64,000 bases of DNA, taken from positions 82,419 to 146,418 of the forward strand of contig NZ_KB905902.1 in the NCBI RefSeq assembly GCF_000381085.1, given 5' to 3'. This document shows positions 54,246 to 64,000 of the stretch, piece by piece. Every line of letters begins with the position of its first letter. The first letter of the stretch is position 1. Position numbers and translations under genes: made by a program. This stretch comes from Thiomicrorhabdus arctica DSM 13458. GTDB lineage: Bacteria > Pseudomonadota > Gammaproteobacteria > Thiomicrospirales > Thiomicrospiraceae. Below the pieces are notes generated by a model. The model searched no databases. It was given only the letters and a program-made list of their open reading frames with translations, and was not told the DNA's origin.

Positions 54246-56120
54246 ATGAGGCAATACAGCATTATTTATGATTCGCAGCAAGCGGATATTTTTGAATCGG
54301 AACTAAAGCCATTGCTGCAGGATTGTGAGTGTGACTTCATCGCTTATGACCCCCAATCTTTACCGAGTTTAGCTGAAAATAGTGACGTTTTGACATGGTT
54401 AGCAGATGAAGATCTCTACCATCTCCTGCCAAAAGCGGCTGAACATAAATGGCATATAGGTCTCATTCCCCATTCAGAAATGAAGCGTGCCACTAAGGCT
54501 TTTTTTGTGCCTAAAAAAATGCAAGATGCCATCGCAGATTGTATGGCGGTTGAAAATCCTGTTTCAGTCGATTTGATGTATTGCAATGAGGAACTGGTGC
54601 TCGGCTCCGTCATGTTCGGTAACCCTAATATAATGGCGCCAGCAGCCCGTATTGAAGAAAGTATCTGGAACAAACTAAAACATTTTGGTTCCTTAGCCAT
54701 AAATTTAAGTAAATCACATTTATCGCCTTATCGCATAGAAACAGCTAAGCAAACTGTGATCAATACCGCCGCTTTGGGTATTTCTGTTGTTTATCGTCCG
54801 AGCAGTAGTGAATTTACAAGACGGGTTGTGGCCGAATCCAAACAAGATGAAGCGAGTTTGCATACGATCATTTTCGCGCCGCGAAGCATCGTAGAGGTTG
54901 CGCGCTTTTTATTCGCTAGCATTTTCCCGCAAAAGCCATCAAGTAATTCATTACCTGATTATTTAGGTCATCTCAAAACAGAACAGGTGATCATTAGTGG
55001 TCCAACAGCCCTTGATTATAGTATTGATGGAAGGCATTTAAGTGCTGAACAGATTCAGATTTTAATTAAAGAAAATTCATTACTTGTGTTAAGCAGTGGC
55101 TTACCAGAAAAGCTCAGTAGTCAGGATCAGAAGGAATCGGTGAGAGTGACTGGCTTGCCTAAAGGTCAAGCGATTGATGAATTAATTAACCGACCCTTAC
55201 GATGGATTCATCATGCTGATCAAGATGAGGTGAAAGAGACATTTGTTATTTTAAAAGAGAATGCACGTGCTTCAGAAGCCTATTTAGTATTAATGGTATT
55301 GTCGACCTTGCTGGCTACGGTTGGTCTGTTTGCTAATTCTGCACCAGTGATTATTGGCGCAATGATTTTAGCCCCCTTAATGGCACCGATTATTTCACTC
55401 TCTATGGGGGTATTGCGACAAAACAGTGAACTTGTGACTCAAAGTAGTAAAACCTTGGTCATCGGCATTGCCTTGGCACTTTTCTTTGGGACGCTACTCA
55501 CTTTAATGATCCCTCTGCAAAGCATTAACCATGAGATTGGGGCTCGACTCAGCCCGACCATTTTAGACCTAGGGGTCGCGATTATTTCTGGGGTTGCGGG
55601 TGCTTATGCCAGTGCTCGTTCAGAAGTGGCTAAAAGCTTAGCGGGTGTCGCAATTGCGGTGGCATTGGTCCCGCCGTTGGCCGTGTCCGGCATGGGCATT
55701 GGCTGGTTGGATTGGGAAGTGTTTTCAGGCGCTTTCCTCCTGTTCATGACCAACTTGGTTGGTATCATCCTAGCCGCTTCTGCTACTTTTCTGGTCATGG
55801 GGTTCAGTCCTTTTCACTTAGCCAAAAAGGGGATGGTGTTGTCGACAGCCTTTGTACTTGTGGTCAGTATTCCTTTGGTCTTGGCCTTTACCAGTATGGT
55901 CGATGAACAGCGTATCGTGCATACACTGGAAGGGTGGAAAACCAATGGTATTGAGATTAAAGATGTCAAAATCCGTAGCGGCACTCCCACTTATGTCTCC
56001 GTTAAGCTGCTCTCAAATATTTCGTTACAGACGGAACAGATTGATCAAGTCAAACATCAGATGGAAACCTTGCTCGGTCAAAATATACGCCTTGAAGCCA
56101 CGACGGTGGTTGTTAGGTAA
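54246..56120 (+). CDS. TIGR00341/DUF389 membrane protein with kinase-like N-terminal domain
   Basis: 624 residues. The first ~310 are soluble and resemble the diacylglycerol kinase-like (LCB5-type) domain found on some DUF389 proteins, but I do not see the GGDGT signature, so lipid kinase activity is doubtful. The middle (~345-530) is the DUF389 membrane unit: ENARASEAYLVLMVLSTLLATVG, then PVIIGAMILAPLMAPIISLSMG and LDLGVAIISGVAGAYASARSEV. A ~90-residue soluble tail follows. The function is unknown. AAGGAG precedes the ATG. Confidence 0.82.
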   Translation: MRQYSIIYDSQQADIFESELKPLLQDCECDFIAYDPQSLPSLAENSDVLTWLADEDLYHLLPKAAEHKWHIGLIPHSEMKRATKAFFVPKKMQDAIADCMAVENPVSVDLMYCNEELVLGSVMFGNPNIMAPAARIEESIWNKLKHFGSLAINLSKSHLSPYRIETAKQTVINTAALGISVVYRPSSSEFTRRVVAESKQDEASLHTIIFAPRSIVEVARFLFASIFPQKPSSNSLPDYLGHLKTEQVIISGPTALDYSIDGRHLSAEQIQILIKENSLLVLSSGLPEKLSSQDQKESVRVTGLPKGQAIDELINRPLRWIHHADQDEVKETFVILKENARASEAYLVLMVLSTLLATVGLFANSAPVIIGAMILAPLMAPIISLSMGVLRQNSELVTQSSKTLVIGIALALFFGTLLTLMIPLQSINHEIGARLSPTILDLGVAIISGVAGAYASARSEVAKSLAGVAIAVALVPPLAVSGMGIGWLDWEVFSGAFLLFMTNLVGIILAASATFLVMGFSPFHLAKKGMVLSTAFVLVVSIPLVLAFTSMVDEQRIVHTLEGWKTNGIEIKDVKIRSGTPTYVSVKLLSNISLQTEQIDQVKHQMETLLGQNIRLEATTVVVR

Positions 56121-56168
56121 AATCGCACACATTAACAAATTTAACTATAACCAATGAGAGAACGCAAT

Positions 56169-56828
56169 ATGAAAAAACTAGTCTTATCAACCATTATTGG
56201 ATCAGTGGTGGCAGGGCCATCCATCGCTTTAGCAAGTTCTGCTGAAGGTGTTGGCATTGCAGTGAATTATGGTTTGATTTCTGGACCGGCTGTAGAGCTG
56301 ACTTACCCAATCAACGACTTGTTTCAAATACGTGGCGCTTTATCAGGAGGCATGGGGCTTTCTGAAACCAGTAGCAATACGGACATTATTTATGATGTTA
56401 AAGCCGATGGTGGAATTCACCGTTTGAGTATGGATTATCATCCATTTGCAGGGACTTTCTTTATGTCTGCAGGTTATGCTTTTAATGACTTTAAATTGAA
56501 AGCGAATGGCTCTAAAACAGGCGTAATTCAGGTGGGTAATGATACCTTTGCGGGCACAGTAAAGGTTAATGGGGCAATGGAGTGGGAGAGCGCACCGATG
56601 TTGTCTTTAGGTTGGGGCAACTCACCGGCTGAAGGTTGGGGTGCGATGTTTGAAGTGGGCGCTATTTTCACCGGTACGGCGAAAGTCTCATTAAGCGGTA
56701 CCTATAATGGCGGACAAAATGATCGTTTGGATGCCGCTTTGAAAGATGAAAAAGCCATACTGGAAAAGGATGTCGGTAATTACAATTTCCTGCCAGTCTT
56801 ACAAGCGGGTGTGACTTACCGTTTTTAA
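56169..56828 (+). CDS. Outer-membrane beta-barrel protein
   Basis: About 219 residues from the ATG at 56169, which has GAGAG upstream; 56154 is an in-frame alternative. The signal peptide is cut after IALAS. Alternating strands (AVELTYPINDLFQIRGALSG, HRLSMDYHPFAGTFFMSAGYAF, APMLSLGWGN) and the C-terminal LQAGVTYRF are typical of a small outer-membrane barrel of the OmpA-like or OmpW-like size. The role is unknown. It begins 49 bp after the DUF389 gene, and two hairpins follow. Confidence 0.8.
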   Translation: MKKLVLSTIIGSVVAGPSIALASSAEGVGIAVNYGLISGPAVELTYPINDLFQIRGALSGGMGLSETSSNTDIIYDVKADGGIHRLSMDYHPFAGTFFMSAGYAFNDFKLKANGSKTGVIQVGNDTFAGTVKVNGAMEWESAPMLSLGWGNSPAEGWGAMFEVGAIFTGTAKVSLSGTYNGGQNDRLDAALKDEKAILEKDVGNYNFLPVLQAGVTYRF

Positions 56829-56836
56829 GGAAGGAT

Positions 56837-56872
56837 TGTAAATCACGATGTTACTTAACATCGTGATTTACA
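56837..56872. terminator. Long perfect hairpin downstream of the barrel-protein gene
   Basis: 16-bp perfect arms (TGTAAATCACGATGTT and its complement) surround an ACTT loop. There is no T run, but a classical terminator follows five bases later. Confidence 0.6.
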
Positions 56873-56877
56873 GACAT

Positions 56878-56905
56878 AAAAAAGCCCGCAATTGCGGGCT
56901 TTTTT
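56878..56905. terminator. Bidirectional intrinsic terminator
   Basis: AAAAAAGCCCGCAA and TTGCGGGCTTTTTT form a perfect symmetrical stem with A6/T6 flanks. It can end both the barrel-protein gene and the convergent phosphoribulokinase gene. Confidence 0.88.
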
Positions 56906-56934
56906 ATGGGATATTCATCCCTTCAAAACAAGGC

Positions 56935-57867
56935 TTATTCCGCCATTGCTGTACGTTTTTTAGTAATGAGAGCTTGAATGATTGGTGTCATCATTAGATC
57001 CATTACTTCTACCATATGTTCTCCACCACAAACTAAAGTATCAGGTCTTTGTAAGAAAGCCCCTGGAATTTTTGCTTTGACGGCTTCCATGTCAACGTCC
57101 TGGTGACGAACATGACAGATGATTAATGAATCTTCTGGTGCAGGACCCATAGGCGCATCTTCAGACATCGTTGAAAACGGATCAGAGGTATCAATTAACG
57201 GTACACGGTGGAAGTTGATGTGTGTACGGTGGAACTGAGGCACGATGGTTTCAATATAGTCAGGCATACGCTCAAGAATCGTATCGCGAACTTGCTGCAC
57301 TGAATAAGGGCGTTCAGAAGTATCACGGTAGATTTTTTGCATCCACTCGATGTTGATGGATGGGGCGACACCGATACCTAAATCAACATATTGTGCAACG
57401 TTATGCATACCTTCGGCTGGACCGTGATCCATACGCTTAACCATGCCGTGTAGACCTTCGTAGAAAAGAACGTCTGTTCCTTCAGGAATAGGCTCCCAAG
57501 GCGTGAACTCACCAGAAGTGAAGTTAGTACCTAAACGAGCGTTATGCTCATCAGCTTCTTCATCACTATGGATGTAATAACGTTGTTTACCGGTAGCTTT
57601 TTCTTTATATTCTTTGAATAAAGCTTGTAGTTGATCAAATTCATTCGCGTATTCAGAGAAATGAGTCAGTGCAGCGCCACCGTTTTCTTTAGAAGCGGCT
57701 ACTTTTGCTTTCATTTCTGTACGACTGTACTTGTGATAGCTATCCCCTTCAACGATCGCAACATTTAAGTTTTCACGCTCGAAGATTTTTTCTACGGCAC
57801 GTTTTACAAAAGATGTTCCGGCACCAGAAGAGCCCGTTACGGTAACAATAGGGTGTTGTACTGACAT
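56935..57867 (-). CDS. cbbP: Phosphoribulokinase
   Basis: A 310-residue proteobacterial-type phosphoribulokinase making ribulose-1,5-bisphosphate for the Calvin cycle. The P-loop is VTVTGSSGAGTS (~9-20), followed by VAIVEGDSYHKYSR and the conserved VLFYEGLHGMVKRMDHGPAEG block. PHIGTG-type regulatory cysteines of plant enzymes are absent, as expected for this class. AGGAG precedes the ATG. It is the main evidence that the host is an autotroph; no RuBisCO genes are in the window. It lies downstream of gyrB with a CCAGGCCTGG copy between them. Confidence 0.95.
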   Translation of the reverse strand: MSVQHPIVTVTGSSGAGTSFVKRAVEKIFERENLNVAIVEGDSYHKYSRTEMKAKVAASKENGGAALTHFSEYANEFDQLQALFKEYKEKATGKQRYYIHSDEEADEHNARLGTNFTSGEFTPWEPIPEGTDVLFYEGLHGMVKRMDHGPAEGMHNVAQYVDLGIGVAPSINIEWMQKIYRDTSERPYSVQQVRDTILERMPDYIETIVPQFHRTHINFHRVPLIDTSDPFSTMSEDAPMGPAPEDSLIICHVRHQDVDMEAVKAKIPGAFLQRPDTLVCGGEHMVEVMDLMMTPIIQALITKKRTAMAE

Positions 57868-57893
57868 AAATGTCTCCTAATAATTTTAAAACA

Positions 57894-57905
57894 ACCAGGC
57901 CTGGT
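57894..57905. repeat. CCAGGCCTGG palindrome, copy 8
   Basis: An exact ACCAGGCCTGGT, downstream of gyrB and 27 bp before the phosphoribulokinase ATG. Confidence 0.85.
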
Positions 57906-57998
57906 CATTTTCATAATTTAAATTTAATAAACGTTTTAATGGACGGTATTAGAAACTAAAACCATCCAAAATTCAAAATTTGTTGTGAGAACCGTGAT

Positions 57999-60782
<2,784 letters not shown>

Positions 60783-60890
60783 ATGGGTATGTTAATGAAG
60801 ACGGTCGAGGTGCTTAAAGAGCTAAGAGAGATGGAAAAAAAATTCCAATATTTATATCCTGATATATGGTTTTTTTTGAGACGAATGTAG
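60783..60890 (+). pseudogene. N-terminal part of hsp20, separated by a frameshift
   Basis: With a strong AAGGAAG ribosome site, the ATG at 60783 starts a 35-codon frame (MGMLMKTVEVLKELREMEKK, then FQYLYPDIWFF) that resembles the start of small heat shock proteins and then stops at a TAG. It runs into an eight-T tract (60870-60877); adding one T would join it in frame to the Hsp20 body at 60866. The gene is therefore probably one frameshifted ORF, 60783-61225. Confidence 0.65.
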
Positions 60891-61225
60891 CAGGATTTTC
60901 ACCCTTGGTGAACACACGAGAAGGGGATTATGCCTATCATGTTGAGGTGGATTTACCGGGTGTGCAGAAAAAAGATATCAATGTGGAAGTTAAAGATAAT
61001 CGTCTTATGATTTCTGGAGAGCGTAAATCTAAAAAAGAGGTTAAAGAGGTGGGGTATTATCGCTCAGAAAGCAGCTATGGCAAGTTTGAACGGGGTTTTG
61101 CTTTACCTGAAGGGGTGGACAGTGAAAATGTTAAAGCCAGTTGTGAAGAGGGTGTTTTAGAAGTGACTCTACCCAAACTGATGATGGATAAAAATAAGAA
61201 ATCTAAGCAGATTAAAGTGACATAA
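60866..61225 (+). CDS. Hsp20/alpha-crystallin small heat shock protein (frameshifted)
   Basis: A 119-residue open frame holding the full alpha-crystallin domain: YHVEVDLPGVQKKDINVEVKD, LMISGERK, ESSYGKFERGFALPEG, GVLEVTLPK, and a C-terminal IKV tail. This is an ATP-independent holdase for unfolding proteins. Its own ATG lies inside a T-rich stretch with no ribosome site, and ~29 N-terminal codons are in another frame upstream. Unless slippage or sequence error restores it, expression is doubtful. Confidence 0.75.
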   Translation: MVFFETNVAGFSPLVNTREGDYAYHVEVDLPGVQKKDINVEVKDNRLMISGERKSKKEVKEVGYYRSESSYGKFERGFALPEGVDSENVKASCEEGVLEVTLPKLMMDKNKKSKQIKVT

Positions 61226-61239
61226 ATAATGTTCATTAT

Positions 61240-61280
61240 TCCCAATAAAAAAAGCTACATTGCGGTCTTTTTTATTGGGA
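61240..61280. terminator. Symmetrical stem-loop between hsp20 and the DUF4870 gene
   Basis: 13-bp arms (CCCAATAAAAAA with its complement TTTTTTATTGGG, plus one outer pair) surround a 15-nt loop. The T6 in the descending arm suits termination in both directions between these convergent genes. Confidence 0.6.
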
Positions 61281-61296
61281 GTAATCAATCAGTTGT

Positions 61297-61698
61297 TTAT
61301 CCAAACATCCAACTGGTCGGATTAGGCACTGGTTGTTTTTTATTCAGATACTTCAAGCCTTTGACACAGCGAATAATCAACCAAATGATATAGAATAAAA
61401 TCATCAACCAACCAATTAAAATTATGGTTAATAACCCACCAATGAACATATACAGCAAGCCAATCCAGAAGGTACGGATTTGGAACTGATAGTGTGATTG
61501 TAGAAAGTTATCTTCTTCATTTTTATTGATATAAGCCATAATCAGGCCGATTAAAGCACCAAATGGAATAATAAAGTTCAGTAGGTACAAGACATAAATA
61601 ATGGTGGCAGCTGTGGTCGAAACTTTGGGTGCGCTTGGCTTTACTGGCTCTGCTTGTGATGGTTGTAGTGGATGTGTACTTTCTATTGGGTCTGACAT
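61297..61698 (-). CDS. DUF4870 family membrane protein
   Basis: 133 residues. After a 30-residue Pro/Ser-rich cytoplasmic start come three hydrophobic helices (AATIIYVLYLLNFIIPFGAL, TFWIGLLYMFIGGLLTIILIG and a third, ending FYIIWLIIRCVKGLKYL). The loop NKNEEDNFLQSHYQFQIRTFW matches DUF4870/TIC20-like small membrane proteins. The function is unknown. GAGGA precedes the ATG. It sits between recF and the end of hsp20. Confidence 0.8.
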   Translation of the reverse strand: MSDPIESTHPLQPSQAEPVKPSAPKVSTTAATIIYVLYLLNFIIPFGALIGLIMAYINKNEEDNFLQSHYQFQIRTFWIGLLYMFIGGLLTIILIGWLMILFYIIWLIIRCVKGLKYLNKKQPVPNPTSWMFG

Positions 61699-61836
61699 AG
61701 CGATCCTCTATTATCGTATTTGTTGCGATAGATCTGTTTTTAATAAAATGAAACATGATTTTTAATCTAATGCTTATGAGTATAGCGAATCAGGTACATC
61801 CCGCGCATCAAAATTATTGATATTGAATCAAATTTC

Positions 61837-61902
61837 ATCAACTGACCCTGCGCTCACATAATTTTATAAAGCCACAGGGCATGCAAGGCCTGGTCAGTTG
61901 AT
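61837..61902. repeat. CCAGGCCTGG palindrome, split copy 11
   Basis: The left arm ATCAACTGACC (61837-61847) and the right part AGGCCTGGTCAGTTGAT (61886-61902) would join to one perfect 28-bp palindrome of the family. They are separated by 38 bases (61848-61885) that contain a nested CCCTG/CAGGG pair. It lies just downstream of recF. Confidence 0.65.
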
Positions 61903-61912
61903 AAAACTGATT

Positions 61913-63010
61913 TTAGGACTGTAAGCTAAGTTGGCCTGAATCAATCGTCCAGACTCTGGTGGTCTCAGGATTGAGTATCGGAATTAAGGACGCTGAGGTG
62001 CTGGTGATGACGTGTTGGATATTGAGAATCTGTAACAGTTCTAATAGTTTTCGACGATGGGTTTCATCCAACTCGGCAGGCAGGTCGTCAATCAACATAA
62101 TGACCGGTTCTTGTAATACCTTTTCATGCAAACTAGCTTGGGCGAGCAGTAAGGCACAGACAAATAATTTTTGCTGGCCGCGGGACAAGGTATTCAGAGC
62201 CTCTTGTGTTCCAAACTTAAAGCGAATATCAGCACGATGGGCGCCATATTGCGTGTGACCTAAATGCGACTCTTTTTGATAGCTGTCGGCATATAATGCC
62301 AGCAAATCTTCGGTGGCTTTTGGCCAGCCTGCACGATATTGGCACACCACCTCTTCTTTAATCTCGGGCATTAAGGCTTGGCAAAACGTGATTAAGTATG
62401 GGGTTAGCCTTTCCAGATAGCGTTGACGAATGAGATCAATCTTAAGGGCATTCTCAACCAGGGTTTGATCCCACAGTTGCACTTGCACTTTTGGCAAGTG
62501 CCTTTTAAGCGCATAATTCCGCTGTTTAAGGCCTCGTTGATAATGACGCCATAAGGGCATAAATTCTGGGGACTGATGGAAGCAGCCCCAGTCCATAAAT
62601 TGACGACGGGCTTTTGGGCCCTCTTCTAGCAATTTATGACTTTCAGGGGTGAGCAGTTGTACCGGGAGGAGTTGCGCCAGTGCCGCTTGTGATTTAAGCG
62701 TTTCACCATCTAAACGTAATAACGTTTGCGTCAGGCTTTTTTGTAATCCTAAACGGTGCATTTTATGACGAGAGTGACTGGAAGTCACTTCGGCAAAAAG
62801 GGTGGAAGATTCAAAATCTCGCTGAATCAAATGCTGACTTTTGGCTGTTCTAAAAGAACGACCTGTGGCGAGGACCCAAATAGCTTCAATCAATGAGGTT
62901 TTACCAGCCGCATTATCACCGATAATTAAATTCAGACCCGCACTGAGATCACAGTGAAGATGGCCACAGTTACGAAAATTCTGAATGGAAATTTGGTTAA
63001 TTTGAGTCAT
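61913..63010 (-). CDS. recF: DNA replication and repair protein RecF
   Basis: A 365-residue SMC-like ATPase that loads RecA at gaps. Walker A is IIGDNAAGKTSLIEAIWVLATGRSFRT (split: GDNAAGKTS at 31-39). The signature is TLSRGQQKLFVCALLLAQA, and Walker B is VIMLIDDLPAELDETHR. It starts nine bases after the CDF exporter gene. In many bacteria recF lies in dnaA-dnaN-recF-gyrB; here the upstream neighbour is a cation exporter and gyrB is 1.5 kb downstream. Confidence 0.95.
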   Translation of the reverse strand: MTQINQISIQNFRNCGHLHCDLSAGLNLIIGDNAAGKTSLIEAIWVLATGRSFRTAKSQHLIQRDFESSTLFAEVTSSHSRHKMHRLGLQKSLTQTLLRLDGETLKSQAALAQLLPVQLLTPESHKLLEEGPKARRQFMDWGCFHQSPEFMPLWRHYQRGLKQRNYALKRHLPKVQVQLWDQTLVENALKIDLIRQRYLERLTPYLITFCQALMPEIKEEVVCQYRAGWPKATEDLLALYADSYQKESHLGHTQYGAHRADIRFKFGTQEALNTLSRGQQKLFVCALLLAQASLHEKVLQEPVIMLIDDLPAELDETHRRKLLELLQILNIQHVITSTSASLIPILNPETTRVWTIDSGQLSLQS

Positions 63011-63019
63011 CGGAGGACC

Positions 63020-63913
63020 TTAGCTACGGCCCCAAGTATGGTGGGCTTCGACATGTTTTAAACTAATCGGTTCTTGATGGATCATCACATCAATATGCTC
63101 AAAACTGGCTTTAAGCGCCAAGGTGACTTGTTCAGTAATTTCATGGCTTTCTGCTAAAGTCAGTTCGTCATCGAGTTCTAAATCAAACTGGATAAAACGG
63201 TTCGGCCCTGATTGGTAAGTACGCAAATCGTTAAAGCCTCTAACATTGGGGGTTTCCAAAATAATCGCCTGAATTTGTAAACGCATTTCATCAGGTAGCT
63301 CACGGTCTAACAGTTGATTCGCGGCCTCTTTGGCAATGAGTACAGCACTGCGAAATATCCATAGGGCAATCGCAAGTGCCAGTAAAGGATCAAGCCATTG
63401 AATGTGACTTAACCATAACCCCAAAATAACCAGGATATTTGCCAACAGATCAGAAACATAATGGAGGGAGTCAGCTCGAATAGCGGTCGAATTAGTGTGC
63501 CTAATCACATAGTATTGAAATGCGATGAGTCCCAGTGTCATCAACAGTGAAAAACTCATAATGATTAAGCCCGTTTCAACCTCCAAAGTCGCTTGTGGGT
63601 GCAGCATTCTGTCGAGGGCATAAAGGACTAAATAACCTGCTGAACCTACGATAAATACACTCTGCGCTAAGGCCGCTAGAGGCTCGGCTTTACCGTGTCC
63701 AAAACGATGTTCAGTATCAGCAGGAGTCTGCGCGATTTGCACGGCAATCGCAATCATGACCGAAGCGATAATATCAACAAAAGAGTCGAGTAACGAGGCC
63801 AAAATACTTAGCGAGCCAGTCTGCCACCAGGCAATCACTTTTAAGATAAACAATGTCGTTGCGATAAACACCGAAGCATAGGTGGCTAAGCGAACAAGTT
63901 TGGCTTTATTCAT
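63020..63913 (-). CDS. CDF family cation efflux protein (FieF-like)
   Basis: 297 residues with six membrane helices (residues 1-~205) and a C-terminal cytoplasmic metallochaperone-like domain. Metal-site Asp residues are in ASLLDSFVDIIAS (helix 2), and HYVSDLLANILVI (helix 5) has the His-x3-Asp. DTEHRFGHGKAEPLAAL is the family loop. Likely substrates are Fe2+, Zn2+ or Mn2+. It is translated just before recF, so it is probably in one transcript with it. It has no clear ribosome site. Confidence 0.9.
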   Translation of the reverse strand: MNKAKLVRLATYASVFIATTLFILKVIAWWQTGSLSILASLLDSFVDIIASVMIAIAVQIAQTPADTEHRFGHGKAEPLAALAQSVFIVGSAGYLVLYALDRMLHPQATLEVETGLIIMSFSLLMTLGLIAFQYYVIRHTNSTAIRADSLHYVSDLLANILVILGLWLSHIQWLDPLLALAIALWIFRSAVLIAKEAANQLLDRELPDEMRLQIQAIILETPNVRGFNDLRTYQSGPNRFIQFDLELDDELTLAESHEITEQVTLALKASFEHIDVMIHQEPISLKHVEAHHTWGRS

Positions 63914-64000
63914 AAGAAAACAGGCTAAGTAGAGTCAAGAGAAAGGCCTAAAGTAGCAAGGCAAGAAAGTATAAAAAATATTGAACAGAAAGAAAAAACT

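Overview
The window is a moderately AT-rich, densely packed bacterial chromosome segment with no transposase, integrase, CRISPR array, rRNA or tRNA that I can see. The gene set points to a chemolithoautotrophic gammaproteobacterium close to Thiomicrospira, Thiomicrorhabdus or Hydrogenovibrio. It has a phosphoribulokinase (Calvin cycle), system II cytochrome c biogenesis (ResB plus CcsA), an Mrp-type Na+/H+ antiporter, many c-di-GMP proteins, and typical gammaproteobacterial genes (RluF, HemF, HslR, DUF3581). The genus is inferred from gene content. The presence of recF, gyrB, a perfect parS site and DnaA boxes suggests the segment is not far from oriC.

Layout. 0-1.4 kb: 3' end of a 7TM protein gene, then a divergent pair made of a small HTH-like protein and a Lys/Ala-rich histone-like protein. 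1.6-7.5 kb: mrpA(B)CDEFG operon. 7.5-12.4 kb: MlaA, an OxyR that lacks the resolving cysteine, a nitroreductase, a small conserved protein and an acetolactate synthase. 12.5-16.5 kb: resB-ccsA-dsbA operon. 16.6-22.4 kb: engB, a PAS-GGDEF-EAL protein and a CheB-CheR-PAS fusion. 23-26.5 kb: a poorly characterised envelope cluster (DUF5666 lipoprotein, DUF6502 protein, beta-barrel protein, Met-rich repeat protein) whose first gene has a promoter bracketed by twin operators. 26.5-32.5 kb: recQ, polA, thrB. 32.5-41 kb: diguanylate cyclase, MFS, rluF, a decayed GGDEF gene with a structured hairpin element, a probable small RNA, HPP, VIT1-like and 2OG-oxygenase genes. 41-47 kb: TonB receptor plus PepSY reductase, then glutathione-dependent formaldehyde detoxification (fghA, adhC). 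47-52.5 kb: tsaC (containing parS), DUF3581, M48 peptidase, DUF4197, PsiE-like, EamA and DUF6868 proteins. 52.8-57.9 kb: hemF, hslR, DUF389, an outer membrane protein and phosphoribulokinase. 58-64 kb: gyrB, a frameshifted hsp20, DUF4870, recF and a CDF cation exporter.

The most unusual feature is a family of short palindromes with the core CCAGGCCTGG. Eight copies are exact and three are near-exact. All are intergenic and nearly all lie just past the 3' end of a gene. The core is constant while the flanking arms differ between copies yet often stay self-complementary, and one copy looks split by a 38-nt insertion. I do not recognise this element. Other points worth checking are the OxyR Cys-to-Phe change, the canonical parS, the operator pairs in front of two small genes, the hsp20 frameshift in a T8 run, the GGDEF pseudogene and an orphan terminator that may end a small RNA.
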